Part shown: positions 35,143 to 43,097 of the stretch, piece by piece
Position numbering within the stretch: position 1 is the first letter of the stretch
How the letters are laid out: each line of letters opens with the position of its first letter
Origin: 1-14-0-10-45-29 sp041650255
GTDB lineage: Archaea; Micrarchaeota; Micrarchaeia; Anstonellales; Anstonellaceae
Direction: 5' to 3'
DNA length: 64,000 bases
NCBI GenBank assembly: GCA_041650255.1
Contig: JBAZLL010000001.1
Location: forward strand, 118,464-182,463
Notes under the pieces: model-generated
What the model was told of the DNA's origin: nothing
The model's database searches: none
Seen by the model: only the letters and a program-made list of their open reading frames with translations
Translations under genes and position numbers: made by a program

Positions 35143-35706
35143 ATGATGTGCAACAAATCTAATCTAAAAGGGCAGTCCTCTGTTGAGGCGTTGCTGATAT
35201 TGGCGGTTGCAATAGCGTTCATCATACCTCTCGCATTAATATTTTTCTCATCAAGCGCTTTGGGACTTGAGACATTATCTCAGTTGCAGACAAAGGCGCT
35301 CGCGCAACATATTTCAGATGCCGCCGGGCAAGTATGGTACGAAGGTCCGGGTGCAAGAAAAACAATTCTTGTAAGCTATCCCGACGGGATTGAGAGCATT
35401 CGTCTAAGCGGAGACGATGTGACCTGTTTTCTAATCGGAAGTGAGCGAGTGTGCCATGATGATATAAAATACAAAGGTCGCGACATCGTGCTCACACTGG
35501 CGCTTGAAAATGCTGGTAAGGTGCAAATAGATGCAATATCTCCCGCTCCGATGAAAAACGAATATTTTAGGGATGCGGCGCAAAATCTGAATTACAAATA
35601 TTCTCCAACTGATGAAAAGCTTACTGCGGGGCTCGTTGTTCTTGTAGTAAAAAATGAGGGACCGTATGTGAACGTTGTTCGCTATGTTGACGGCTTGGAC
35701 TATTGA
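35143..35706 (+). CDS. Class III prepilin-like protein
   Basis: About 187 residues with the class III site LKGQSSVE (Glu at +5), then a helix (ALLILAVAIAFIIPLALIFF). The head of about 140 residues is beta-rich with two cysteines (TCFLIG and VCHDD). It belongs to the same transcription unit as the genes at 32476, 33123, 35716 and 36261. Start could also be ATG 35146. Confidence 0.83.
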   Translation: MMCNKSNLKGQSSVEALLILAVAIAFIIPLALIFFSSSALGLETLSQLQTKALAQHISDAAGQVWYEGPGARKTILVSYPDGIESIRLSGDDVTCFLIGSERVCHDDIKYKGRDIVLTLALENAGKVQIDAISPAPMKNEYFRDAAQNLNYKYSPTDEKLTAGLVVLVVKNEGPYVNVVRYVDGLDY

Positions 35707-35715
35707 GGTCATGTA

Positions 35716-36264
35716 ATGATTTGCAAAAAAACAGTCGGGGAAAAATTTGCGTTCGCAAAGAGAGGACAGGCATCAGTTGAGATAATGGTATATCTGGGCT
35801 TTTTCATGCTAATGTTTGTTTTCTTCTCCCTATTTATCATCTCCGATTTTAACAACGAAGTACAGCAAAGAAAATTTTTGATGGCAAAAGAGACTGCAAA
35901 CCAGATTGCCGATTATGCAAATTTTGTGCTTGAGGCAGGTCCCGGCACGGCCGCCAACTTCTCAATTCCAAGCAACATAAACGGCAAGGATTACAATTTG
36001 ACTTTTACAAGCTCCGGTTGGATGTATGTAAATGTGCAGGATGATGATGTCGGAATGATATCTTTTCCGCATCCGATCGGGTATAAAAATTACCGAATGG
36101 GATGCCTGCATGAGCCCCAATGTCCAAAAAACTTTGAGAGGACTTACGTCGATCTATTCGCCCCCTACACTGTTTATTCAATCTACGTGGTGGACGGGCA
36201 AAAGGGCTGGTTATATCTAAATTACTCTTCCGACAAATTCGGGGAGAGAATAGAGGTGGGATGA
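35716..36264 (+). CDS. Class III prepilin-like protein
   Basis: A 182-residue protein with a leader of about 17 residues ending KRGQ, Glu at +5 (QASVE) and a helix (IMVYLGFFMLMFVFFSLFII). The head has a Tyr-rich beta region and a cysteine pair (GCLHEPQC). Shine-Dalgarno gaggt lies before the ATG. Its stop TGA overlaps the ATG region of the next gene (atgatg), which suggests translational coupling. Confidence 0.83.
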   Translation: MICKKTVGEKFAFAKRGQASVEIMVYLGFFMLMFVFFSLFIISDFNNEVQQRKFLMAKETANQIADYANFVLEAGPGTAANFSIPSNINGKDYNLTFTSSGWMYVNVQDDDVGMISFPHPIGYKNYRMGCLHEPQCPKNFERTYVDLFAPYTVYSIYVVDGQKGWLYLNYSSDKFGERIEVG

Positions 36265-36902
36265 TGAAATTTCTAAAAGGGCAATACTTTTCATTTGATG
36301 CCATCATCGCCACGGTGATATTTGTAATGGCGCTCTCGATTCTGTTTAATCACTGGTACGCGGCACGCTCGCAAATGGACGAGCAGGGAAATTTTCTCCA
36401 GTCCGAGGCGCATCGCATATCAAATATATTTTTGGGTGTCGGAGACTATTCTGTGAAAAATGTTAAGGGCAATTACTGGTATCAATATCCCGACGATGCG
36501 CTAAGAGCAGGCTTTGGAGAGAATGGCTCTTTTATCGGGCATTTGCATTTCAAGAGCACTGCGGACGGAACTCCTGGCTATGATCCGATTTATGCGGCCC
36601 AAAACTATATTGGAGTGAAGAATTCCCCCCAATACGACGCATCACGCTCTTTGATTGCAACGTCTGCAAATTATTATGCCACGTTTGAGTTGGGGATTGA
36701 AAATCCAAAAGATTATACTTCTCTGTTTTTCGGACCGGCATCCTATATCAGCACTGCGATTGGAAAGGTCCCGCCAGCAAATGCAGAAATCGCAAAAGTG
36801 GTTCGCCCCATCATGATAAAAGACATCGGATATAAACCGCCTGTTTATTACGCCGGAAACATGACTGTTTATGTGTGGAAAGAGGATGCAAGAGGGTCTT
36901 GA
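36261..36902 (+). CDS. Pilin-like protein, last gene of the cluster
   Basis: A 213-residue protein with LKGQYFSFD at the N terminus, a class III-like site with Asp at +6, then a helix (AIIATVIFVMALSILFNHWY). The head is Tyr-rich without cysteine pairs. Starts ATG 36261 or 36264 with a Shine-Dalgarno gaggtggg, overlapping the previous stop. It ends 15 nt before the stop of the convergent RPA-like gene. Confidence 0.82.
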   Translation: MMKFLKGQYFSFDAIIATVIFVMALSILFNHWYAARSQMDEQGNFLQSEAHRISNIFLGVGDYSVKNVKGNYWYQYPDDALRAGFGENGSFIGHLHFKSTADGTPGYDPIYAAQNYIGVKNSPQYDASRSLIATSANYYATFELGIENPKDYTSLFFGPASYISTAIGKVPPANAEIAKVVRPIMIKDIGYKPPVYYAGNMTVYVWKEDARGS

Positions 36903-36917
36903 ACAAAAATAGAAAAT

Positions 36918-37889
36918 TCAATTCTGTATTTTTTCTTCCCATTTTTTCGGCAATGGTTTTCCAATCCAGTCTTTCATCTTAAGCTCAATCGCGGTAATCG
37001 GGCTTATTCCGTTTGGTATCTGCCCAAGCCCGAATCGGACTGCCGCCGATTCCATGTCATCAAATACGACTGTCGTTCCCTGCGCGCTCACAACTATTTT
37101 TGATTCGTCAATTTTGATATTTTCAATTTGAGGGCGCTTTTCCTCAAATGGCTCAAACACAAGACGCGCTCCGCTTCCGATGTGAAGCTCACCATTTCTT
37201 CTAACCCCGTTTTCAATTCCAACCTTCATTCCTTTTTTGAGCGATGTCGCCAATCCGGGGCTGTCCCATTTCACAACCCTGATTCTGCCCGTCCCATCTT
37301 CAATTTCAAACGCGCTCATAAGCGCTTTTTGCGCCCCGCCATCAAGCTTGGTCTGACCGCGCGAATATTCAAAATCCCCATGCACCTGCGTTATCTCTCC
37401 TTCAAAATTTGCATATGTAGTGCTTGAGTTTAATTTTGCCCTCGCACCCTTTTGCAATATTTTTATTTCCCCGCCCTGCATTAGTGCAAATTCCCTGCCC
37501 CGCATTCTCATCGGTCCGATTTGCACTAAATCCCCGATTAGCACCTGTTGTTCAATCTTTTTTCCAAGCTCGTCGTAGCAGGCGATAATGAAAGTGCCCG
37601 TTTGGTCTTCAACTTCAACGCGCTGAGTGCGGGAAACCGATGCGCCCCTCTCAAATATTTGCGGTACAAAAACCCGTTTTATGCGCACGTGCAAAATTGA
37701 CGGGCTTGCTCTTGCTTTTGCCTGCGCAATGGTGCAGACTTGTGCCTGTGTTCCGAATTTTTCAAGTGAAAGAAGATATCTGGCAGTTTCATCAGTGATA
37801 AGATAATGGTATTCTTGCAATTTTTGCTTTATGCCCGCGTTGATTTCTTCCAAAGAGAGCACTGAGCTTAATTGATCATTTTCTGCCAT
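36918..37889 (-). CDS. RPA-like single-stranded DNA-binding protein (OB folds)
   Basis: A 323-residue protein of the archaeal replication protein A type. Residues about 65-150 (VRIKRVFVPQIFER to QIGPMRMRGREFAL) and about 165-245 (FEGEITQVHG through FEIEDGTGRIRVVKWD and VGIENGVRRNGELHIGSGA) are two OB folds; FEIEDGTGRIRVVKW is the typical strand pair. No zinc finger is seen. It should coat ssDNA in replication and repair. The upstream gap contains a perfect 14-nt palindrome (37905-37918). Confidence 0.87.
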   Translation of the reverse strand: MAENDQLSSVLSLEEINAGIKQKLQEYHYLITDETARYLLSLEKFGTQAQVCTIAQAKARASPSILHVRIKRVFVPQIFERGASVSRTQRVEVEDQTGTFIIACYDELGKKIEQQVLIGDLVQIGPMRMRGREFALMQGGEIKILQKGARAKLNSSTTYANFEGEITQVHGDFEYSRGQTKLDGGAQKALMSAFEIEDGTGRIRVVKWDSPGLATSLKKGMKVGIENGVRRNGELHIGSGARLVFEPFEEKRPQIENIKIDESKIVVSAQGTTVVFDDMESAAVRFGLGQIPNGISPITAIELKMKDWIGKPLPKKWEEKIQN

Positions 37890-37904
37890 CGCAAATTATA
37901 ACAC

Positions 37905-37918
37905 TCTAAAGCTTTAGA
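37905..37918. promoter_or_regulatory. Perfect 14-nt palindrome upstream of the RPA-like gene
   Basis: tctaaagctttaga lies 16-29 nt before the ATG at 37889, where the TATA/BRE region would be for a leaderless transcript. It could bind a dimeric regulator. No second copy was noticed in the window. Confidence 0.35.
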
Positions 37919-37932
37919 AGCTTTTGAGATTT

Positions 37933-38931
37933 CTAAATTCTGATTTTTGTTTTTTTCTGCACCTGCTCAAAAAACAGCTCTTGCGCAAGCGAGAGCGCAT
38001 CTTCAAGTTTTTGCGGGTTTGTGCCCGTGGCTCCTGCGGCGGTCGGATGACCTCCTCCGTTTCCGCCCAAAAATGCGCCCACCTCGGCCATTATTTGCGG
38101 CAAATCAACATTTGCAATGTACTTTTTTTTCATGCGTGCCGAAATTCCAACCCATTCTTTGGAAAATGAGCCTGCAAATGCGCAATCCGCGCCGGAGCGA
38201 ATAAGTGTGTCCGCGACATGGGATTCACAAGAGGTGGCAGTTGTGCTTGCACAAATTATTTCCCCTCGTTTTAGAATGGAGGAATTTTTCACTCCTTCAA
38301 GAATGGCAATTCTGCTTTGTGCCGGTTGCGGCATGTGCATACTCTCAACAATATTTTCAAACTCCTCATCAGTGCATTCATTCAATTTTGAGAGCGCAGA
38401 AAATGTGCCTGCATTTGCGTGTAGCAAATGGTTTGAGTCTGACACAATTCCATATATCAGCCATTTTGCCTGCTCTCTATCTGGTTTTTTTATCAAAAGA
38501 GAAATCATCTCGCAGACAGAGCTTGCCTGGGGATTTATCCACATACTTTTTGCCCGCGCAGAATCTGTGCCAAGCGCATGATGGTCAATTAGCAGTTCTG
38601 CATTTTTGCCTTCAAGCGAGGGAAGAAGGGAAATGTCATTGCAATCAAGCAAAATGATTTTTGCGTCCGGGAATTTTTTTATGGCATCGGAAAACAGCAC
38701 GATTTTTTTTGCGTCCGCCCCAAGCACCCTTTTGCATGCGGAATTTATCCTGTCTTGCATTGCGACAATTGCGTTCTTTCCAATATGGTTTGAGAGTGCA
38801 AGCGCACCCGCGCACGCATCCAAATCCGCAAGCGAGTGAAAAGTGATGACGCATCTTTTTCCTTTCAGGGATGCGAGTGCATTCCTTACCTTGGACGGGG
38901 GCTTTTGAGAATATTGAGAATATATTGCCAT
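37933..38931 (-). CDS. DHH-family phosphoesterase
   Basis: A 332-residue DHH/DHHA1 protein. The manganese-binding motifs are visible: FHSLADLDACAGAL (Asp-x-Asp), LLDCNDIS, the signature LIDHHALG, and the C-terminal DHHA1 motif GGNGGGHPTAAGATG. Relatives degrade oligonucleotides, cyclic dinucleotides or DNA ends (RecJ-like/NrnA-like); which applies here cannot be read. A TATA-like agataaataagc about 26 nt before the ATG points to its own leaderless promoter. Confidence 0.92.
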   Translation of the reverse strand: MAIYSQYSQKPPSKVRNALASLKGKRCVITFHSLADLDACAGALALSNHIGKNAIVAMQDRINSACKRVLGADAKKIVLFSDAIKKFPDAKIILLDCNDISLLPSLEGKNAELLIDHHALGTDSARAKSMWINPQASSVCEMISLLIKKPDREQAKWLIYGIVSDSNHLLHANAGTFSALSKLNECTDEEFENIVESMHMPQPAQSRIAILEGVKNSSILKRGEIICASTTATSCESHVADTLIRSGADCAFAGSFSKEWVGISARMKKKYIANVDLPQIMAEVGAFLGGNGGGHPTAAGATGTNPQKLEDALSLAQELFFEQVQKKTKIRI

Positions 38932-38994
38932 ATGGCAGGATAACCGCCAGCAGGCTTATTTATCTTGCGCCGATGAACGGCAAAAAGAAGAAAA

Positions 38995-39345
38995 TTAAGA
39001 TGGCATGGTTGTTTCTTTTTCCAACACACTTCTCAAAGAGTCAAATTTTGATTTCATCTGCTCTTCCTGCTTTGCAATGGTTTTTTGCCTTACATCAAAA
39101 ATCTCAAGTTTTTCATCAATGTCTTTTTTCGCCTTTGCCACATCTGTCGGCACAAGCAAATTTCCAACTGCCTGATATACTTCGCCTTTTGCACCTTTGA
39201 GGGCCTCTTGCGCCATTGTAAGCTCCTCTATTTGCATTTGCATCTGCTGGCGTTGTATTCCCAATATCTGCATCTGCCTTTGCATTTTTTGAAACTCCTG
39301 TACCTGTGATTGAAGCCTCTTTGGGTCACGAATAGGTTCTGCCAT
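38995..39345 (-). CDS. pfdB: Prefoldin beta subunit
   Basis: A 116-residue beta-type prefoldin: two long coiled-coil helices around a beta hairpin with VYQAVGNLLVPTDVAKAKKDI. Six-subunit prefoldin (alpha2beta4) hands unfolded proteins to the thermosome. In many archaea pfdB follows the exosome genes, pcc1 and Brix, as here. It probably has its own promoter (cattataaaaagg, 39376-39388); a nested hairpin lies between it and pcc1. ATG 39345 gives the usual start. Confidence 0.92.
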   Translation of the reverse strand: MAEPIRDPKRLQSQVQEFQKMQRQMQILGIQRQQMQMQIEELTMAQEALKGAKGEVYQAVGNLLVPTDVAKAKKDIDEKLEIFDVRQKTIAKQEEQMKSKFDSLRSVLEKETTMPS

Positions 39346-39424
39346 TAATATCACCTTGTAGTTATTTCTCGTTTTTCCTTTTTATAATGTCTTACTCGTT
39401 TCTTATGTCTCATCTTCCACTTGC

Positions 39425-39486
39425 AAATACAAAAAACAAGCACGGGCGGCTCGAGCCGCCCGAACGTTTGGTTCGGATTTGTATTT
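39425..39486. repeat. Nested palindrome between pcc1 and pfdB
   Basis: A perfect 20-nt palindrome (cgggcggctcgagccgcccg, 39443-39462) overlaps a second hairpin (ccgaac-gtttg-gttcgg, 39460-39476). Outer arms aaatacaaa (39425-39433) and tttgtattt (39478-39486) enclose both. On the minus strand it lies downstream of pcc1 and could end the superoperon transcript. Confidence 0.7.
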
Positions 39487-39536
39487 TTGATATTTTATTC
39501 GGAGTATGTTCTAATCTTTTTCCCTTGTTTTTATCT

Positions 39537-39755
39537 TTACACCGTGCTGTCCAGCTCTTTGAGCATTTCAGCCGCCTTTTTCACGCTATATTCAGCCGTA
39601 TTTTTCGTTTTTTCATCCTTGCAATCTATTTTCACATGCAAAATTTTGCTCTCTGCTTTGCAGGAAATTTTGCAGTCTGCAAACTCAAACAATTTGCTTG
39701 AAAGGGTTTTTGCGCCCGCCTGAGCACATTTTTTAGAAGAGAATTCAATATCCAT
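39537..39755 (-). CDS. pcc1: KEOPS complex subunit Pcc1
   Basis: A 72-residue protein with the Pcc1 beta-alpha-alpha-beta pattern (LHVKIDCKDEKTKNTAEYSVKKAAEML). In archaea Pcc1 dimerises the KEOPS complex that makes t6A37 in ANN-decoding tRNAs. Sequence similarity is weak, so the call leans on size and position: pcc1 lies between Brix and pfdB in many archaeal genomes. Its start overlaps the end of the Brix gene by 11 nt. Confidence 0.68.
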   Translation of the reverse strand: MDIEFSSKKCAQAGAKTLSSKLFEFADCKISCKAESKILHVKIDCKDEKTKNTAEYSVKKAAEMLKELDSTV

Positions 39756-40266
39756 TTACATCCCAACTTTTTCCCCATTTATATTGTGCTTCAAACGTGT
39801 CTGTTTTATCACAGCTTATTTTCAGCCCATTTTTCTTTGCGCAAATGCAAATTTCATAATGTTCTTCATAAATATCCGAAATCAGTTCATCTGCAAGAGA
39901 TAAAAATTCAGCGAGCTTTTTTTCCTCTTCGCTTTTGAAAATTATCTTTATCGGCAAATCCGTTTTGGGGGCATCCGCAATTTTTTTCACTGCGCTTATT
40001 TGGATGCAGTTTTCATCCCAACGCCAGCCCTCTTTTCCCAGGGCATATTTTGCAATAATCGCATTCTTCTCTTTTTGCATAAGCACAAGAATGCAATTTT
40101 CTCCCTTCTTTTGCGCCAGTTCCGCCATCCTCTCAACGGACCTGTCTGAGCGTGGGAAAAACGTTGCCCCTGCAATTGAGGATGCGATGTTTTTTGCAAT
40201 ATTTTTTATCTGCAACGGGCAATTTTTTGAGCAGGTGATAAACATAAGATAGCCTTGATGGTTCAT
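39745..40266 (-). CDS. Brix-domain protein (archaeal Imp4-like, ribosome biogenesis)
   Basis: A 173-residue protein with the Brix pattern: MFITCSKNCPLQIKNIAKNI, PRSDRSVERMAELAQKKG and the ILVLMQKEKNAIIAKYAL strand pair. Brix proteins act in rRNA processing; archaea have one short form, usually near rpoP and pcc1. ATG 40266 is about 26 nt past a TATA-like ttttttataaaag, so it seems to have its own leaderless promoter inside the superoperon; an internal ATG at 40245 is the alternative. Confidence 0.8.
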   Translation of the reverse strand: MNHQGYLMFITCSKNCPLQIKNIAKNIASSIAGATFFPRSDRSVERMAELAQKKGENCILVLMQKEKNAIIAKYALGKEGWRWDENCIQISAVKKIADAPKTDLPIKIIFKSEEEKKLAEFLSLADELISDIYEEHYEICICAKKNGLKISCDKTDTFEAQYKWGKSWDVNGY

Positions 40267-40283
40267 CTGTTTTAATGCTTGTG

Positions 40284-40296
40284 TTTTTTATAAAAG
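40284..40296 (-). promoter_or_regulatory. TATA box of the Brix gene
   Basis: Minus-strand cttttataaaaaa, 18-30 nt before ATG 40266. Confidence 0.45.
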
Positions 40297-40330
40297 AAGT
40301 TTTTGACAGGTAAAAGAATAAAGAAAAAAT

Positions 40331-40462
40331 TTAATCGGTGCCGACTTCTTTTGCAATTGGCTGGCGGGTTTTGTAAACCTCACGGCAGCCGCAGTGCGGG
40401 CACCTTGTAAATTTGGGTTCAAGGGTGTCTATTGCTTTTTTGCATTTTGCACAAGTGTACAT
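40331..40462 (-). CDS. rpoP: DNA-directed RNA polymerase subunit P (Rpo12)
   Basis: A 43-residue zinc-binding RNA polymerase subunit: CAKC and CPHC pairs, spacing typical of Rpo12/RpoP, plus a basic end. The open frame extends to 40516, but that part overlaps rpl37ae and is not needed; ATG 40462 gives the family length. Four nt after the rpl37ae stop. Confidence 0.92.
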   Translation of the reverse strand: MYTCAKCKKAIDTLEPKFTRCPHCGCREVYKTRQPIAKEVGTD

Positions 40463-40466
40463 TTGC

Positions 40467-40715
40467 TCACTTCTTCTTTGTTGATTTTGCCTTTTGCTCC
40501 TTGAGCATGCGGTCAAACACTTCGCCCGTCGGGGTGCTTAGCGCATATGCGCCTCCTGCATATACATATCCGCCTGCAGATTCCCAAAGCGAGTGTGAAA
40601 CTCTTCTTGTTTTCTTTCCTGTGCGCGGGCACGGATATTTTGCGCATTTTGCCGCGCGAATAGTGCCTGCTCTTTTTCTTAGTTCTGCTCCGCCTCTAAC
40701 ATTTGGTCTTGACAT
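40467..40715 (-). CDS. rpl37ae: Ribosomal protein eL43 (L37Ae) with a degenerate zinc ribbon
   Basis: Large-subunit protein L37Ae, 82 residues, recognised by the GARYG-type start region, KTRRVSHSLWE and the AGGAYALSTP end. The family zinc ribbon needs CPxC and WxCxxC; here it reads C29-P-R-T32 and W44-E-S46-A-G-G49, so three of four ligands are lost, leaving C29 (and an extra C24). It lies between rrp42 and rpoP as in many archaea. Confidence 0.88.
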   Translation of the reverse strand: MSRPNVRGGAELRKRAGTIRAAKCAKYPCPRTGKKTRRVSHSLWESAGGYVYAGGAYALSTPTGEVFDRMLKEQKAKSTKKK

Positions 40716-40726
40716 ATTAATACCTC

Positions 40727-41506
40727 TTATTGGCCAAGAATGGCCCTAAGCTCTTTGCCTTTGTTAAATGATATATCTACTAGCTCCAATATATCCTTTT
40801 GGGTGAAGCCCGCTTTGCCGCTTTTCTGCCCGGCGCACATATATTCGGGTGTTACTGCCACCGTGAGCAGGCCGTCTGCGCCTGTTTCCTCTGCAAAATT
40901 GGGGTCCAGCAAAAACGATTCATCCAATTTTGCGAACGTGCACGAGGTGACAATTGTTTTTATGTCAAGGTTTCCCTCGTATTCGCCCCTGATTATTTTG
41001 CCATCTTCAATTTTTGGCATTCTTGTGTTTTGCAATGCGGCAACAGATGCAAGCGTTGCGGCATCAAACAAATTCCCGTCGTAATCCAGAATCCACAAGT
41101 CAAGATAAAGCGCTTTCACTTTTTCCTGCCCTTCAAGCGCAAGGCTTTTGAGATCAATCATCTCGGATGAGCGAATTCCCCTGTCCACAACTCGCGCAAG
41201 CTCTATCGCCTCAACTCGCGGTGGGCCCGGTTCAAAATGCGGTGCGCCAATAGGTGTGAATTCAGCACCAGTTGAGAAAACTCCCTCGTCTGGTCTGTCC
41301 GGGAACGGGGTTGCCAAATCAACCTTTATCGCCGCTAACACCTGCGTTTTTCCCATTCTGCAAATAGCAGAGCCTTCCGCATTGGGAATGCAGTCGCGTT
41401 CAAGTTCAATTGACCTGTATTCGTATTTTTGCCTTCCGTCAATTCTTTTTCCCTGCTTGAGTATGTTTTTTACAATCTCATGGTTGAGCTCTTTTTGTAT
41501 TTCCAT
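40727..41506 (-). CDS. rrp42: Exosome subunit Rrp42 (RNase PH fold)
   Basis: A 259-residue RNase PH-like protein, the non-catalytic partner of Rrp41 in the archaeal exosome hexamer. RIDGRQKYEYR near the N terminus, GKTQVLAAIKVDLATPFPDRPDEG and the RGIRSSEMIDL segment fit Rrp42. ATG 41506 has a Shine-Dalgarno aggtga; upstream ATGs at 41512 and 41515 are possible. It follows rrp41 by nine nt. Confidence 0.94.
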   Translation of the reverse strand: MEIQKELNHEIVKNILKQGKRIDGRQKYEYRSIELERDCIPNAEGSAICRMGKTQVLAAIKVDLATPFPDRPDEGVFSTGAEFTPIGAPHFEPGPPRVEAIELARVVDRGIRSSEMIDLKSLALEGQEKVKALYLDLWILDYDGNLFDAATLASVAALQNTRMPKIEDGKIIRGEYEGNLDIKTIVTSCTFAKLDESFLLDPNFAEETGADGLLTVAVTPEYMCAGQKSGKAGFTQKDILELVDISFNKGKELRAILGQ

Positions 41507-41515
41507 TAGCATCAC

Positions 41516-42280
41516 CTAAATTTTTTGCGGCTCAATGTTGAGCTCAAGTTTTGTTTTGTGCTCCGAGTCATATGCTCCTTTGAGCGCTTCAACCTGCAAT
41601 TCATGTATTTTTGCAGATGCAATTTTTGCCATCTCAATTCCGTGTGCCACTTCTTCTTTTGTTAAAAGCCCATCCATCTGAAATAGCAATATCTCGCCGG
41701 TCCTTGCCGAAAATGCCATCGGATTATCTGACTGTCCGAAGTTGTCCTCATCCTTTGAGAGGTCAAGAACTATTTGCCCGTTTAGCTTTCCAACCGCAAC
41801 CGCCGCCACCATGTCTTTGCACGGAATGCCTGCGTCTGCAAGCGCAACCGCCGCTGCCGTGAGTGCCGCGCATCTTGTTCCGCCGTCTGATTGAAGAACG
41901 TCAATGTAAATGTCAATCGCAGTCTTTGGAAAAGTTTCAGCTATCACTACATTTTCAAAGGCTTCGGAAATTACTTTTGACAACTCCTGGCTTCTTCTTG
42001 AAGGTCCGCTTCTTCCATGCTCCTCCAGTGAGCAGAATGGCGCCATGTTATATCTTGCGCGAACCCGTGCCCGATATAATGATTGGTCATGGCGTGGGAT
42101 ACATTCCCTCGGGCCATAAACGCCTGCGATTATTTTGTTGTTGCCCCACACCACAAGTGCGGAGCCGTCTGCATTATTTAGTACGCGAGCTTTTATCGCA
42201 ATCGGGCGAAGCTCGTCCAGCTCGCGTCCATCCATGCGTTTTCCATCGTCGCGGATTAATTTTTTATTCGAAGAACCCAT
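41516..42280 (-). CDS. rrp41: Exosome catalytic subunit Rrp41 (RNase PH fold)
   Basis: A 254-residue phosphorolytic 3'-5' exoribonuclease subunit. RMDGRELDELRPI, YRARVRARYNMAPF with the RNA-contacting arginines, LQSDGGTRCAALTAAAVAL and the catalytic-site LDLSKDEDN are present. ATG 42280 follows a Shine-Dalgarno aggtga that lies in the end of rrp4. With Rrp42 and Rrp4 it forms the exosome ring and cap. Confidence 0.95.
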   Translation of the reverse strand: MGSSNKKLIRDDGKRMDGRELDELRPIAIKARVLNNADGSALVVWGNNKIIAGVYGPRECIPRHDQSLYRARVRARYNMAPFCSLEEHGRSGPSRRSQELSKVISEAFENVVIAETFPKTAIDIYIDVLQSDGGTRCAALTAAAVALADAGIPCKDMVAAVAVGKLNGQIVLDLSKDEDNFGQSDNPMAFSARTGEILLFQMDGLLTKEEVAHGIEMAKIASAKIHELQVEALKGAYDSEHKTKLELNIEPQKI

Positions 42281-42285
42281 TATTT

Positions 42286-43032
42286 TCACCTTTGGTAATT
42301 GTTATGCCTTCTGTATTGCGGGCGTGAATTTGAGTATTCTCTCTGCCCATATTGTTCCTGCTGGCCCTGTCCCTCGCCGTTTGTTTGCGCCTGATTCATA
42401 TTGGAATCGGCGCTTGGGGGGACAATTGATTTTCCGGTCTTCTCACTCAAAAAGTGCGATACTCTGTCAGTGAGCCCCTGTGTGTGTGCAAGCGCTTCAA
42501 TCATTGAAATTGCCTGCACTGCCAAATTGTAATTTCCATCGCTTGAAATGAACACAAGTCCGTTTCTTCCGACAAGCATTCTGCATCCGCTTGCCTGTGC
42601 AATCATGTTTATCATTGAATTTTTCTTTCCGATAAGGCGCGGAACTTTTACCGGAGAAATTTTGTGCAATATGCCATCTTTGAGCGAACGCACATCTCCA
42701 AGCTCCATTGAACGGACCTCGTCAATTTTGTTTATGCGCACCATTACAATCTCTCCAAGCGAGAGCTTTGTTCGCATCTCCCTTGACGAGAGAAACGCGC
42801 GGTACGGGCTTGCGATGTCAATATCATATCCGCCAAAGCGAACTTCGGCGACAAAGCCGATAACATAATCGTCCTGCAAAGGCTCGTACGGGCCTTCGAG
42901 CGGAATGAGTTTTCCTTCCTCGGACAAAAGGCTGATAACAGTTGCAAATGTGCCTTCACCATCTGTATAAGTGTATGCCATTCGCAATGGTTTTTGTGCA
43001 ACCTCAACTCCGGGCACAACTATTTTTGCCAT
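42286..43032 (-). CDS. rrp4: Exosome RNA-binding cap subunit Rrp4 (S1-KH)
   Basis: A 248-residue exosome cap protein with an N-terminal domain, an S1 domain (about 65-135, VGDYVIGFVAEVRFGGYDIDI-like start) and a KH domain (about 140-195, LIGKKNSMINMIAQASGCRM). A Gln/Asn-rich tail of about 40 residues follows, longer and more polar than usual. It lies between SBDS and rrp41 in the conserved order. Confidence 0.93.
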   Translation of the reverse strand: MAKIVVPGVEVAQKPLRMAYTYTDGEGTFATVISLLSEEGKLIPLEGPYEPLQDDYVIGFVAEVRFGGYDIDIASPYRAFLSSREMRTKLSLGEIVMVRINKIDEVRSMELGDVRSLKDGILHKISPVKVPRLIGKKNSMINMIAQASGCRMLVGRNGLVFISSDGNYNLAVQAISMIEALAHTQGLTDRVSHFLSEKTGKSIVPPSADSNMNQAQTNGEGQGQQEQYGQREYSNSRPQYRRHNNYQR

Positions 43033-43097
43033 AAATTTTTCCTCACATAAATCCTGGGTGTAAGCACCCGAAAGATTTTTTCTAAATGCAAATTTGT

